Shown: positions 7,346 to 15,496 of the stretch, one piece after another
How the letters are laid out: every line of letters starts with the position of its first letter
Position numbering within the stretch: position 1 is the first letter of the stretch
Assembly (NCBI RefSeq): GCF_051903925.1
Contig: NZ_CP173678.1
Location: 4,588,001 to 4,652,000, forward strand
Length of the DNA stretch: 64,000 nt
Origin: G051903925 sp051903925
Lineage (GTDB): Bacteria > Pseudomonadota > Alphaproteobacteria > Zavarziniales > Zavarziniaceae
Reading direction: 5' to 3'
Program-made: the position numbers and the translations under genes
Notes under the pieces: model-generated
Seen by the model: the letters and a program-made list of their open reading frames with translations, nothing else
Database searches by the model: none
What the model was told of the DNA's origin: nothing

Positions 7346-9589
7346 TTATTGCCGGGCCAGTTCTGCCTGGGCCAGGCCGTCGCCGTCCAGCGCCTGATCG
7401 TCGTCCATCGTGACGGTGACCCGCTTCAGGTGCCCGGTGAAGGCAAAGGGTGCGGCATAGTCGGCGACCGGGCTGCCCCGGTCGCGGCCGATGTCGAGGC
7501 CCGACCAGGAGACGAAGTTGACGAAGGCCAGCGGCGTCTCGACCGCGCCGGCCGCCTGTCCGTCGACCAGCAGGACGATGCGGCGCCCGCCTTCGGGCCG
7601 CGCCCGCACGGCGACGCCCAGGCTGTGCGGCCCCGGCGTCAGCCGCGCGGTCGAGGTGACGACGACATGGGCGCCGCCCACGTTCATATCGTGCACCAGG
7701 TGGCCGTCGCGGACGAACAGGCTGTAGCCGCAGGTGGCGTCGCCATGGGCGATCAGCACGCCCTGGTCGCCCGCGTCCAGCCGGGCCTCCGCCTCGATCC
7801 GATAGGAGCGGCTGCGCACGTCGGGCGCCACGTCGGTCGGCAGGTGCCCCATGCCGCGGTGAAAGACGAAGCGCCGCCGGGGCCCATGGAAGCGCGCGGC
7901 ATTCTCGGCGAAACGGGGGCCGAAGCGGTCGTCCAGGGGCAGCACGGCGTGGCGGTCGGCCTCCACCCACCAGGCATCGACCAGCGCCTTCAGGATGTCG
8001 GGCCGCTCCGCCGCCAGGTCGCGCACCTCGGCGAAGTCCTGCTCCAGGTGGTAGAGCTCCCACACGTCGGCGTCGAAGCTCTTGCCCGGCGGGTGGAACG
8101 CGACGGCCTTCCAGCCGTCGCGCCACAGGCCGCGGTGCCCGAACATCTCGAAATACTGCGCCTTGGCCCGGGGTGGGGCCTGGGCGTCGGCCAGGCTGGC
8201 GGCGAAGCTCACGCCCTCCAGCGGCATCTGGGCCACGCCGGCCACGCTCGCCGGGGGCGCCAGGTCCAGCAGGTCCAGCAGCGTCGGCACCAGGTCGCAG
8301 GCATGGGCGAACTGGTGGCGCACCTCGCCCCGCGCCCGCAGCCGCGCGGGCCACGAGATCACGAGCGGATCGCGGATGCCGCCGCCATGGGTGTTCTGCT
8401 TGTAGCGGCGCAGCGGCGTGTTCGACGCCATCGCCCAGCCATGCGGGAAGTTCGAATGCGTGTCGGGCCCGCCGATATCGTCGATGCGGGCGATCTTCTC
8501 GGGCATCAGTTCGGGCCGGAAGTTGTAGGGCCCCATGGCATTGACCATGCCCAGCGGGCCGCCTTCCTGGCTGGCGCCGTTGTCGGACAGGACCAGGACC
8601 AGCGTGTCGTCGGCCACGCCCGCCTCCTCCAGGAAGGCCATGAGCCGCGCCAGTTGCTGGTCGGCATGGGCCAGCATGGCGGCAAAGGCCGATTGCAGGC
8701 GGGTGAACAGGCGCTGCTCGTCCGGGCCGTGCTCGTCCCAGGCGCGGACATGGTCGTTGCGCGGCGGCAGGACGGTGTCGGGCGGCACCAGGCCCATGGC
8801 CTTCTGCCGCTCCAGGCGCTGCGCCCGCTCGAAGTCCCAGCCATGGGCGAACAGCGCGTCATGCGAGCGGATCAGCGAGGCCGGCGCCTGGTGCGGCGCG
8901 TGGCAGGCGCCGAAGGCAAGCCAGGCCAGCCAGGGCGTGGTCGGCGCATCGGCCAGGTGGTCGGCGATGTAGCGGATGGTCTGGTCCACCAGGTCGGCGG
9001 TCAGGTGATAGCCGCTCTCGAACGTGCCGGGCGGCTCGATGGGCGTGTTGTCGCGCACCAGTTCCGGCGCGTACTGGTCCGTTTCCGCGTCCATGAAGCC
9101 ATAGAAGCGGTCGAAGCCGCGGCCCAGCGGCCAGCCGTCGAACGGGCCAGAGGGACCCGTCTCGGTCAGCGGCGTCACATGCCACTTGCCCACCATGTAG
9201 TTGCGATAGCCGTGGCCGCGCAGCATTTCGGGCAGGGTCGCCGCCGCGCGGCTGATCTTGCCGCGATAGCCGGGCAGGCCGCTGTCGAAATTGGCCAGGC
9301 AGCCCATGCCGACGCTGTGGTGGTTGCGCCCCGTCAGCAGGGCCGCCCGCGTGGTCGAGCACATGGCCGTGGTGTGGAAGCCGCTGTAGCGCAGCCCCCG
9401 CGCGGCGATCGCGTCGATCGTCGGCGTCGCGATGGGCGAGCCATAGCAGCCGAAGTCGGAAAAGCCGACATCGTCGAACAGCACGACCAGGATGTTGGGC
9501 GCGCCATGGGGCGGTCGCGGCGCGTCCGGCCAGTGCGGTCGGGGCGTGGCCTTGGCCCGGATCGCTGCCGGATCGGTCTTGTCCCCCAT
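7346..9589 (-). CDS. Arylsulfatase-type sulfatase
   Basis: A 747-residue sulfatase of the alkaline phosphatase superfamily, expected to hydrolyse sulfate esters. Asp39-Asp40 in LVVLFDDVGFSDFG bind calcium. The formylglycine region reads CSTTRAALLTGRN (Cys77, Arg81), the usual Pro of CxPxR being Thr. Further signatures are MVGKWH, LVLSDNGAS with the second metal ligands, and HGWAMASNTP. About 250 C-terminal residues form a beta-rich domain as in long bacterial arylsulfatases. No signal peptide is seen, unusual for periplasmic sulfatases and suggesting cytosolic action. The ATG at 9589 follows an adequate GGGAA site; more upstream starts would run into unrelated sequence. It is followed by an NTF2-like gene. 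Confidence 0.88.
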   Translation of the reverse strand: MGDKTDPAAIRAKATPRPHWPDAPRPPHGAPNILVVLFDDVGFSDFGCYGSPIATPTIDAIAARGLRYSGFHTTAMCSTTRAALLTGRNHHSVGMGCLANFDSGLPGYRGKISRAAATLPEMLRGHGYRNYMVGKWHVTPLTETGPSGPFDGWPLGRGFDRFYGFMDAETDQYAPELVRDNTPIEPPGTFESGYHLTADLVDQTIRYIADHLADAPTTPWLAWLAFGACHAPHQAPASLIRSHDALFAHGWDFERAQRLERQKAMGLVPPDTVLPPRNDHVRAWDEHGPDEQRLFTRLQSAFAAMLAHADQQLARLMAFLEEAGVADDTLVLVLSDNGASQEGGPLGMVNAMGPYNFRPELMPEKIARIDDIGGPDTHSNFPHGWAMASNTPLRRYKQNTHGGGIRDPLVISWPARLRARGEVRHQFAHACDLVPTLLDLLDLAPPASVAGVAQMPLEGVSFAASLADAQAPPRAKAQYFEMFGHRGLWRDGWKAVAFHPPGKSFDADVWELYHLEQDFAEVRDLAAERPDILKALVDAWWVEADRHAVLPLDDRFGPRFAENAARFHGPRRRFVFHRGMGHLPTDVAPDVRSRSYRIEAEARLDAGDQGVLIAHGDATCGYSLFVRDGHLVHDMNVGGAHVVVTSTARLTPGPHSLGVAVRARPEGGRRIVLLVDGQAAGAVETPLAFVNFVSWSGLDIGRDRGSPVADYAAPFAFTGHLKRVTVTMDDDQALDGDGLAQAELARQ

Positions 9590-9779
9590 GGTTCCCTCGC
9601 GCTTCCCCGCTTGTCGTTGCGGGCATCGTGGCGGCGGCGGCGATGCTCTGTCTACCCCGCAAGGCCTGGCCCGCGGAAAGCGGTCAAGGAACGCGCGCCC
9701 GCCCGCCCCGTTGAAGCGGGCATGTGCCGGGAGCGCAGCGTCGCCCGGCCGATGTTTTTCTTGAGGAAGGACCAACCCT

Positions 9780-10097
9780 ATGGCCCAGCATGACAGGAGC
9801 GGGATCGATCCCGCCGACAGGCCCCTTCTGGAGACGCCGACAGGCCGCCGCTTCGCGCCCCATGAGGGGCCGGTGACGCTGGCCGACCTTGAGGTGCGGG
9901 ACAAGTCCAGCGGCAGCCGCCCGGTTGGCGACCGCACCAATGTCCACCTCTCGGGCGGCGGCGCGGTCGAGACCGACGACGGCCTGGACGAGAACGCCGA
10001 AGCCCTGCGCCAGGCGATCGAGGACGTGCCCCCCGACCACCGCGACGAACGGCCGGAAGACATCCCCGTCTTCGACCGCGCCGACCGCCTGCCCTGA
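9780..10097 (+). CDS. Small acidic hypothetical protein
   Basis: A 105-residue hydrophilic, Asp/Glu/Arg-rich protein with no family I recognise, no signal peptide and no membrane segment. The middle has a Gly-rich stretch (LSGGGAVETDDG) followed by a likely amphipathic helix LDENAEALRQAIEDV. Start choice is supported by an AGGAAGGA site ten bases before the ATG at 9780. It is divergent from the sulfatase gene and convergent with the thioesterase gene, so it is probably a single-gene unit. Composition suggests a partly disordered cytosolic protein. Confidence 0.7.
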   Translation: MAQHDRSGIDPADRPLLETPTGRRFAPHEGPVTLADLEVRDKSSGSRPVGDRTNVHLSGGGAVETDDGLDENAEALRQAIEDVPPDHRDERPEDIPVFDRADRLP

Positions 10098-10155
10098 CGC
10101 GACCGCGCCCGGCGTCCTCCCCCCGCCCCGAAGGCCGGGGGAGGCAAGCCGGGAC

Positions 10156-10611
10156 CTAGGCCCGGGGCCGCAGCAGTTTCAGCACGCCCGAGAAGTTGAG
10201 GACCGACGCCCCGTCCAGGTCGATCAGGCCGCGCACGAACAGCAGGCTGCGCCCCGCCTTCACCACCTCGCCCCGCGCGGTCAGCAGGGCACCGAGCGGC
10301 GCGGCGGCCGCGAACTCGCCGTTCAGGGTGACCGTCACGCTGTTGATGCCGCGCAGGTCGTCATAGGCGATCGTGAACAGCGAATAGTCGGCAAAGGCCA
10401 TCAGCGCGCCGCCATGCACCGCACCGCCGCCGTTCATGTTCTTGTGCTGGATGCGGAAGCCCGACTCCATCCGGCCATCGGCCAGGCGGCGGGCATAGAA
10501 CGGCCCTACATGATCCTCGAACGGCTCGTCCGAGCTCCACTTGGACCAGCCGTCCCACTCGCCCCCCACGACGGGGGTCAGGCCGGGTGCGAGGCCTGCG
10601 TCATTGTCCAT
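10156..10611 (-). CDS. PaaI-family hotdog thioesterase
   Basis: A 151-residue acyl-CoA thioesterase of the hotdog fold. The diagnostic turn HKNMNGGGAVHGGALMAFAD (residues about 55-74) holds the substrate helix with the catalytic His-Gly-Gly segment, as in PaaI proteins. Next come the strand SVTVTLNGEFAAAAPLG and the RGEVVKAGRSLLFVRGLI strand pair. PaaI-type enzymes release CoA from aryl or acyl thioesters during aromatic or fatty-acid breakdown. The ATG at 10611 follows GGGAGATC. The gene ends 36 bases upstream of the next gene's start on the same strand direction, consistent with an operon with the saccharopine-dehydrogenase-like gene, which precedes it. Confidence 0.88.
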   Translation of the reverse strand: MDNDAGLAPGLTPVVGGEWDGWSKWSSDEPFEDHVGPFYARRLADGRMESGFRIQHKNMNGGGAVHGGALMAFADYSLFTIAYDDLRGINSVTVTLNGEFAAAAPLGALLTARGEVVKAGRSLLFVRGLIDLDGASVLNFSGVLKLLRPRA

Positions 10612-10647
10612 GCCTGATCTCCCTGTGCCCGCACAGTCCGCGGGTCT

Positions 10648-11703
10648 TCACGTCACCTCGAAGCCGACGCCCATCGCGCGCAGTGCCGCGATGTCCGCCG
10701 CCACGTCGCCTGCCGCCTCCGGATAGCTGGTTCCGGCCGCGACCGGAAGCCGGCCATCCAGGCCCAGCAGCCGCTCCGCCTGGGTCACGGCGCCGGCCGC
10801 CGTCATGTGCGTCTGGCCCAGCGGGTCGTGCACCCGCACCCGGCGCGTGCCGGCAGTGCCGGCGATGGTCAGCCGGAACTCGTGCGCGGCCCCTGGTCCC
10901 GGATGATGCAGCAGGGCGCTGCGCCGCGCCGGCGACAGGCGCGCCCACAGGCCCGAACGCACCAGCAGAGCCAGCATGGCCCCCGGCGCCGCCCTGTCGA
11001 AGCCCATCCGGGCCGCCACCCCGCGGGCGTGGCCGGTGCGGACCAGGCTGGCCTGATCGGGACAGCTGAACAGGCGGCAGCGGGCGGCGACGCCATTGCC
11101 GAACGTGACCGTCCGCGCCTGGCCCAGGCTTGCGACCTGGACGGGTGCGCCGTCGCGCCAGATCGTGAAGGGGCGGTGGATCTCAACGAACCCCGCCACG
11201 GAATCGGGACCGGCCTTGTCCGCCGTGGCGAACAGGATGTCCAGGTCGACCTGTGCCGCGGGAGCCGCGGGATCGCGGAACGCCGCCACCGCCAGGGCCG
11301 CGACACCCGCCATCCAGCCAGAGGCCAGGACAACGGGCGCGCGTGGCCCCTCGGCCGCCAGCAGCCGCTCCGCATCCTCGACCCGGCTCTGCCAGCGGGC
11401 GATGTCGACCAGCGCGATGCCGCGCCGGGTGGCGGCGCGCAGCAGGCGGTCGCGGCTGTCGTTGACCGCGACCAGGATCGCCGCCGGCAGCGTTGCCAGC
11501 CCCGCCAGCGGATCCTCGGCCGTGACGTCCAGCGCCACGGCCGTCGCCTGGCCCAACGCCGCCGCCAGGGCCTGCGCCGGCGCCAGCCGCCGGCCGGCAA
11601 CCTGGATCGCCAGGCCGGGATGGCGGCGGCGCAGCAGGTCGCAGGCCTGCGCGCCCACGGTGCCCGTGCCCCCCACCACCAGGATGCTGCGTGCCCCGCC
11701 CAT
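10648..11703 (-). CDS. Saccharopine dehydrogenase-like NAD(P)-binding protein
   Basis: A 351-residue oxidoreductase whose N-terminus ILVVGGTGTVGAQACDLL is a classic Rossmann dinucleotide loop. Spacing and the long C-terminal domain fit the saccharopine dehydrogenase-like reductases, many of which act on lipid or unknown substrates rather than lysine. The ATG at 11703 opposes a divergent TetR regulator across an 80-base spacer with two palindromes, so this gene is the most likely regulatory target. The thioesterase gene follows closely on the same strand and is probably in the same operon. Substrate unknown. Confidence 0.75.
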   Translation of the reverse strand: MGGARSILVVGGTGTVGAQACDLLRRRHPGLAIQVAGRRLAPAQALAAALGQATAVALDVTAEDPLAGLATLPAAILVAVNDSRDRLLRAATRRGIALVDIARWQSRVEDAERLLAAEGPRAPVVLASGWMAGVAALAVAAFRDPAAPAAQVDLDILFATADKAGPDSVAGFVEIHRPFTIWRDGAPVQVASLGQARTVTFGNGVAARCRLFSCPDQASLVRTGHARGVAARMGFDRAAPGAMLALLVRSGLWARLSPARRSALLHHPGPGAAHEFRLTIAGTAGTRRVRVHDPLGQTHMTAAGAVTQAERLLGLDGRLPVAAGTSYPEAAGDVAADIAALRAMGVGFEVT

Positions 11704-11717
11704 GGCGCCTCGAAGAG

Positions 11718-11730
11718 TTACTGAAAGTAA
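11718..11730. promoter_or_regulatory. Palindrome, possible TetR operator half of pair
   Basis: TTACTGAAAGTAA is a perfect 5-3-5 inverted repeat lying immediately next to a second, longer palindrome in the divergent promoter region between the TetR gene and the saccharopine-dehydrogenase-like gene. Confidence 0.55.
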
Positions 11731-11745
11731 GTTACCTAAGGTAAC
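11731..11745. promoter_or_regulatory. Perfect palindrome, probable TetR operator
   Basis: GTTACCTAAGGTAAC is a perfect 6-3-6 inverted repeat in the 80-base spacer between divergent genes, the usual place for an operator bound by the adjacent TetR repressor. It is also an AT-rich island in very GC-rich DNA, as expected of a promoter. Binding by this TetR is inferred, not shown. Confidence 0.7.
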
Positions 11746-11783
11746 TCCATCGCCAGGCGGGCTGTCAATCGCTATGCTGAGCC

Positions 11784-12416
11784 ATGGACACAAGAGACCA
11801 GGCGCCCCACCGCCGGCGCATGACGGGGGCCGGCCGGCGCCAGCAGATGCTGGACCGCGCCATGACGATCGTTGCGGAGGAGGGGGCGGCGGCCCTGACC
11901 CTGGCCCGCCTGGCGGAGGCCTGCGGCGTGACCAAGCCCATTGCGTACCAGCATTTCGGCACGCGCGAGGGCCTGCTGGCCGAGTTGTTCCTGCACCTGG
12001 GCGCACGGCACGAGGCGGCGGCCGCGGTGGCCCTGTCTGCCCGTGCGGCGGGGACGCTGGCCTTGCCGCAGTTCGCGCACGCCATCGCCGCCGCCTTCAT
12101 CGACTGCGCGATCGACAACGGCCCGCTCTATACCGAAATCGCGGCTGCCCTGGCGGCGGCGGGCGCGGCGCACCAGGCGGTGCGGATCGGCTTCGTGCAG
12201 CGCTATGCGGCAGCGATCCGGCCCGTCGTCGCCCTGGACGACGCCGCCGTGCATGCCTTCACCGTGGCCTATGTGGGCGCTGCCGAGCACCTGTCGGAGG
12301 CGGTGCTGCAGGGCCACGTCACGCGCGAGCGCGCCATCGCCACCCTGTGCACGATGCTGGTGCCGGTTTGCGCCATGCGGTCCGCGCCCCCGGTTGACCG
12401 GGGGCCCGGCCGTTAG
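11784..12416 (+). CDS. TetR/AcrR-family transcriptional regulator
   Basis: A 210-residue one-component regulator. Residues about 18-65 form the TetR DNA-binding domain: RRQQMLDRAMTIVAEEG, then the helix-turn-helix LARLAEACGVTKPIAYQHFG. The remaining helical domain would bind a ligand and dimerise. It is transcribed away from the saccharopine-dehydrogenase-like and thioesterase genes, with two palindromes between, which implies repression of both directions and release by a substrate of that pathway. The last 20 residues run close to the stop of the converging glycosidase gene, overlapping it by four bases. Confidence 0.9.
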   Translation: MDTRDQAPHRRRMTGAGRRQQMLDRAMTIVAEEGAAALTLARLAEACGVTKPIAYQHFGTREGLLAELFLHLGARHEAAAAVALSARAAGTLALPQFAHAIAAAFIDCAIDNGPLYTEIAAALAAAGAAHQAVRIGFVQRYAAAIRPVVALDDAAVHAFTVAYVGAAEHLSEAVLQGHVTRERAIATLCTMLVPVCAMRSAPPVDRGPGR

Positions 12417-13876
12417 CGCACCGTCAACGTGACGGCGGACGGCTTGAACAGCAGCGTGTTCCAGGCCGCGTCGACCAGGTAGATGTCCACCCGGTACGAG
12501 CCCGCGGGCATCGTGCTGGGCAACGCCAGCGTGGTCGACAGCGTGCGCTGCTGCGCCGTGGTGAAGACCTGGTTCACGATCTGCTTCGTCAGGCGCGTGG
12601 TGTTGCCGGCGGCGTTGCCCCGCACCTCGAACTTGACCGAGATGGTGGCGGCAGCCTGCGCCTTGATCGTGGCGCCCAGCGTGATCGTGGTGCCGCGCGC
12701 CGGGCTGGTCGGGTTGACGGTCGCCGACGGGATCGTGAAGGCAACCGGCAGCGGCCCGTCCGGCGGCGTCGTGTCTGGTCCGCCCAGGAGGGCCAGGAAG
12801 CGGGCGGCAGCCTTTGGGAACTGGGTCACATGGGTGCGCTGGCCGCTCCCCGTCACCGAGCCATTGCCGCTGACGTCCGAGAGCTGGTGCCCGCCTTCGG
12901 AATTGTCGATGTCGAAATAGGCCTGGTACGCGACGCGGTTGGCCGGGTCCTTGATGAAGGCCGCCATCTGCTCGATGAAGTACGGGTTGTCGCCGCCGCC
13001 ATAGGGGTCGGGCCGCTGCCACAGGCCCCATTCGGGCAGGGACATGGGCTTGTTCCGGGCCTTGGCGAAGTCGCGCATGCGGAACAGCCCCTTGGACACG
13101 TCGGCCCAGGCGCCCTTCTGCCGGGTCAGGCGGCAGGCATCGTCGCAATTCGCGGGATAGGGATAGTGCCCCTCCCACGACTGGTCATAGATGTCGACGC
13201 CGATATAGTCGACATAGGCATCGCCCGGATAGGCCTGGTTCATGCGCCAGTCCGACCACCAGTCGATGTCGTCGGAAACGTTCCAGTCGAACTGGAAGCC
13301 GGCATTGGGCTGGTAATAGCGCATGACGTTGACCACGCGCTTGAAGCAGTTGGCGAACACCGCCTCCTTGTTGCGGGCGGACCAGGCGAACCAGTTGCCC
13401 TCGAACTCCCAACCCAGGCGCAGGATCGTCCCCTGCAGGCCATAGGCCGCCAGGTTGTTGGCCAGCCTGGCCCAGTGGATGTCATAGGTCCCGGCGGCGC
13501 AGGCCTCGAGCGAGACGTCGTCGGCATTGCCCTTGATCCCGTCGGGGCCGGCGCCGTTCACGGGCCCGGGCAGCAGCGCGATCGAATAGACCAGGCGGCG
13601 CCCCGGCTTGGCCTTGACCCAGGTCGACCAGGGGCCAAGCTGCCACGTTGCGGAGGAGATGTTGGCCCAGGAATTGGTGGCGGTGAAGGCGACGGCGTAT
13701 TGCACCTCGCGTCCGACCCAGCCCTGGTACAGGTCGACCATCTGCGGCCCGTTGGGCGCATCCCAGCGGTAGACGCCCACGATCTCGGCCTGGGCCGGGG
13801 CCGGCGTGGCGCCCACGATGCCGAAGGCCGCAGCCAGGCCCATCACCCCGGCCAGCACGTTCCGGATCATCCGCAT
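12413..13876 (-). CDS. Secreted GH26-like glycoside hydrolase (copy A)
   Basis: A 487-residue exported enzyme resembling family 26 endo-beta-glycanases (mannanase type). The N-terminus has a signal peptide ending near APAQAE. The catalytic TIM barrel carries RLGWEFEGNWFAW, where the Glu would be acid/base, and LPEWGLW, where the Glu would be nucleophile; the spacing is as in clan GH-A. The last 110 residues are a beta-sandwich (TVNPTSPARGTTITLG to TVR). The ATG at 13876 fits a GGAGGGGA site; the GTG at 13885 is too close to it. A divergent paralogue lies at 15497-16963. Likely substrate is an extracellular polysaccharide, possibly its own. Confidence 0.8.
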   Translation of the reverse strand: MRMIRNVLAGVMGLAAAFGIVGATPAPAQAEIVGVYRWDAPNGPQMVDLYQGWVGREVQYAVAFTATNSWANISSATWQLGPWSTWVKAKPGRRLVYSIALLPGPVNGAGPDGIKGNADDVSLEACAAGTYDIHWARLANNLAAYGLQGTILRLGWEFEGNWFAWSARNKEAVFANCFKRVVNVMRYYQPNAGFQFDWNVSDDIDWWSDWRMNQAYPGDAYVDYIGVDIYDQSWEGHYPYPANCDDACRLTRQKGAWADVSKGLFRMRDFAKARNKPMSLPEWGLWQRPDPYGGGDNPYFIEQMAAFIKDPANRVAYQAYFDIDNSEGGHQLSDVSGNGSVTGSGQRTHVTQFPKAAARFLALLGGPDTTPPDGPLPVAFTIPSATVNPTSPARGTTITLGATIKAQAAATISVKFEVRGNAAGNTTRLTKQIVNQVFTTAQQRTLSTTLALPSTMPAGSYRVDIYLVDAAWNTLLFKPSAVTLTVR

Positions 13877-13962
13877 CACGCCCACTCCCCTCCGTACACG
13901 GTGGGGAATTTACCCGCTCGCCCTCGCGAAATCTTGGTTAAAAATCACATTTTAGTGAAAAT

Positions 13963-14358
13963 CTATGGTGAATCCGCCCTGGGGGCCGGGCGCCGCGCGA
14001 GGCAGGCGAGGAAGGCGGCGACGAACAGCAGGTCGCCGCCCGCCGCCATGATCGTGTCCTGCGGCACGCCGGCCCCCAGCGCCGCATGCGCCGTCAGGGC
14101 GACGACGCTGAGCTTGCCCGCGATGTTGAGCCAGATGACGGGCCGCATCCGGTCCAGGTCGCGGGCGATCAGCACATAGCTGAGGCCGAAGACCAGGATG
14201 CAGGCGCCCAGCATGCGCAGCGGCAGGACATAGTCCGGACTGGGCGGCGGCAGGCCCATCATTCCGGCCGCCATGTCCGGCGCCAGGACCATGGGCAGGC
14301 CCACCAGCAGGTTGAACAGGGCGGCAAACCAGAACAGCAGGGACCAGCGCGTGACCAT
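13963..14358 (-). CDS. Small four-helix membrane protein
   Basis: A 131-residue integral membrane protein with four hydrophobic segments (around residues 5-25, 45-65, 75-95 and 100-120) and a short Arg/Pro-rich cytoplasmic tail. I do not recognise a precise family; it has the look of small uncharacterised proteins of the DoxX or DUF4345 kind. An RBS-like CGGAG precedes the ATG at 14358. It lies 33 bases downstream of the phytanoyl-CoA dioxygenase gene on the same strand and is probably co-transcribed. Confidence 0.7.
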   Translation of the reverse strand: MVTRWSLLFWFAALFNLLVGLPMVLAPDMAAGMMGLPPPSPDYVLPLRMLGACILVFGLSYVLIARDLDRMRPVIWLNIAGKLSVVALTAHAALGAGVPQDTIMAAGGDLLFVAAFLACLARRPAPRADSP

Positions 14359-14391
14359 TGTCGGCTCCGCTTCGGGCGAGGGAGGAATGCC

Positions 14392-15177
14392 CTACAGGCG
14401 CAGCGGCTCGCCCTCGTTGAGCAGCGGTGTCGCCAGCGCGATGTTGGCCGCGGCCTCAAGCCCCAGCAGCGTGCGCAGGGTGGGACTGAGGTCCGCGATC
14501 GTTTCCGGGGACAGCGCGGCGTTCCAGTTCATCTGCGGCCGCAGGAAGCCGGCGGAGTAGTAGCCGAAGAGCAATGCCCGTTCCTCGTCCTCCGTCACGT
14601 TGGCGCCGGAGGTGTGCCAGACCCGGCCGTCCATGACGATGACGCTGCCGGCCGGCGCCTCGAACGGCACCAGCTGCGCCTCGGCATCGGCGGGCAGCTC
14701 GCTGCGCTGCCGGACCTTGTGGCTGCCGGGGATGAACAGCGTGGCGCCGTTCTTCAGGTGCACGTCGTTGAGGCACCAGATGATGTTGAGCGACCAGGGC
14801 TGGACCCACGGCTCCGGCACCACGATCGACTGGTCGGAATGCAGCTTCATCGAGCCGGACCCGGGCAGGGCGATGTTGGCAGTGAAGTTGGAGACGAGGT
14901 ACGACGGCCCCAGCAGGTGCTCCACCACCTCCAGCGCCAGGGGATGGACGATCAGCTCGCGAAAGACCGGGTCCAGGTCCAGCAGGTTGAAGACGCGCAC
15001 ATTGTGCCTGTTGGGATCCAGGCCCACATTGCGGGTGGCGGCCCCGCGCCGCTCGCTCTCCTCCGCGGCCGCCCAGAGCTTCGCGCGCACCTGGTCGGTC
15101 GTCGCGGCATCCAGGACGCCCGGAAAGATGCAATAGCCCTGTTCGGCCAGCTGCGCCTTGGCGTCGCTCCATTCCAT
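14392..15177 (-). CDS. Phytanoyl-CoA dioxygenase family protein
   Basis: A 261-residue Fe(II)/2-oxoglutarate-dependent dioxygenase. Iron ligands are visible as His-x-Asp in MKLHSDQS and the distal His in RVWHTSG. The double-stranded beta-helix strands around SLNIIWCLNDVHLKNGATLF and the helix GSHKVR are typical of PhyH proteins. Such enzymes hydroxylate branched acyl-CoA, mycolate-like or secondary-metabolite substrates; this one cannot be assigned. The ATG at 15177 follows GGAGGGAGAC. The neighbouring small membrane protein gene follows on the same strand. Confidence 0.85.
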   Translation of the reverse strand: MEWSDAKAQLAEQGYCIFPGVLDAATTDQVRAKLWAAAEESERRGAATRNVGLDPNRHNVRVFNLLDLDPVFRELIVHPLALEVVEHLLGPSYLVSNFTANIALPGSGSMKLHSDQSIVVPEPWVQPWSLNIIWCLNDVHLKNGATLFIPGSHKVRQRSELPADAEAQLVPFEAPAGSVIVMDGRVWHTSGANVTEDEERALLFGYYSAGFLRPQMNWNAALSPETIADLSPTLRTLLGLEAAANIALATPLLNEGEPLRL

Positions 15178-15496
15178 CCGCGTGTCTCCCTCCTCGTCGC
15201 GCGCCCTGGCGGCGCGTCGTTGGCCGGGATCATAGGCGCTCGCCCGATCAGCGTCACCCGCAGCCTTGCACCGGGGCTCATCCGCCGCCTGCGCGACGAC
15301 GGCGCGCCGCGTGGCCAGTCATTGATCAGAATTTAACCACGATCGCGAGCAAGAGCTGCTCGATGAACGCAAGTCCGGCGTGCCGGTGGCGAGCGTGTAC
15401 TTCGTCACAGGACATGCGAATTGGTCGGCTGTTCATTGACGCTTGTTCCAGACTGGGGCATAGGGGGTGCTGCAGTCGTCGTTTGGGGGTGTGGGC
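15178..15496. other. Divergent intergenic region before glycosidase copy B
   Basis: No gene is supported in these 319 bases. The half nearest the glycosidase gene is AT-richer than surroundings and holds a weak sigma-70-like pair, TTGACG at 15436 and CATAGG at 15459 with 17-base spacing. I see no operator palindrome. Confidence 0.4.
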
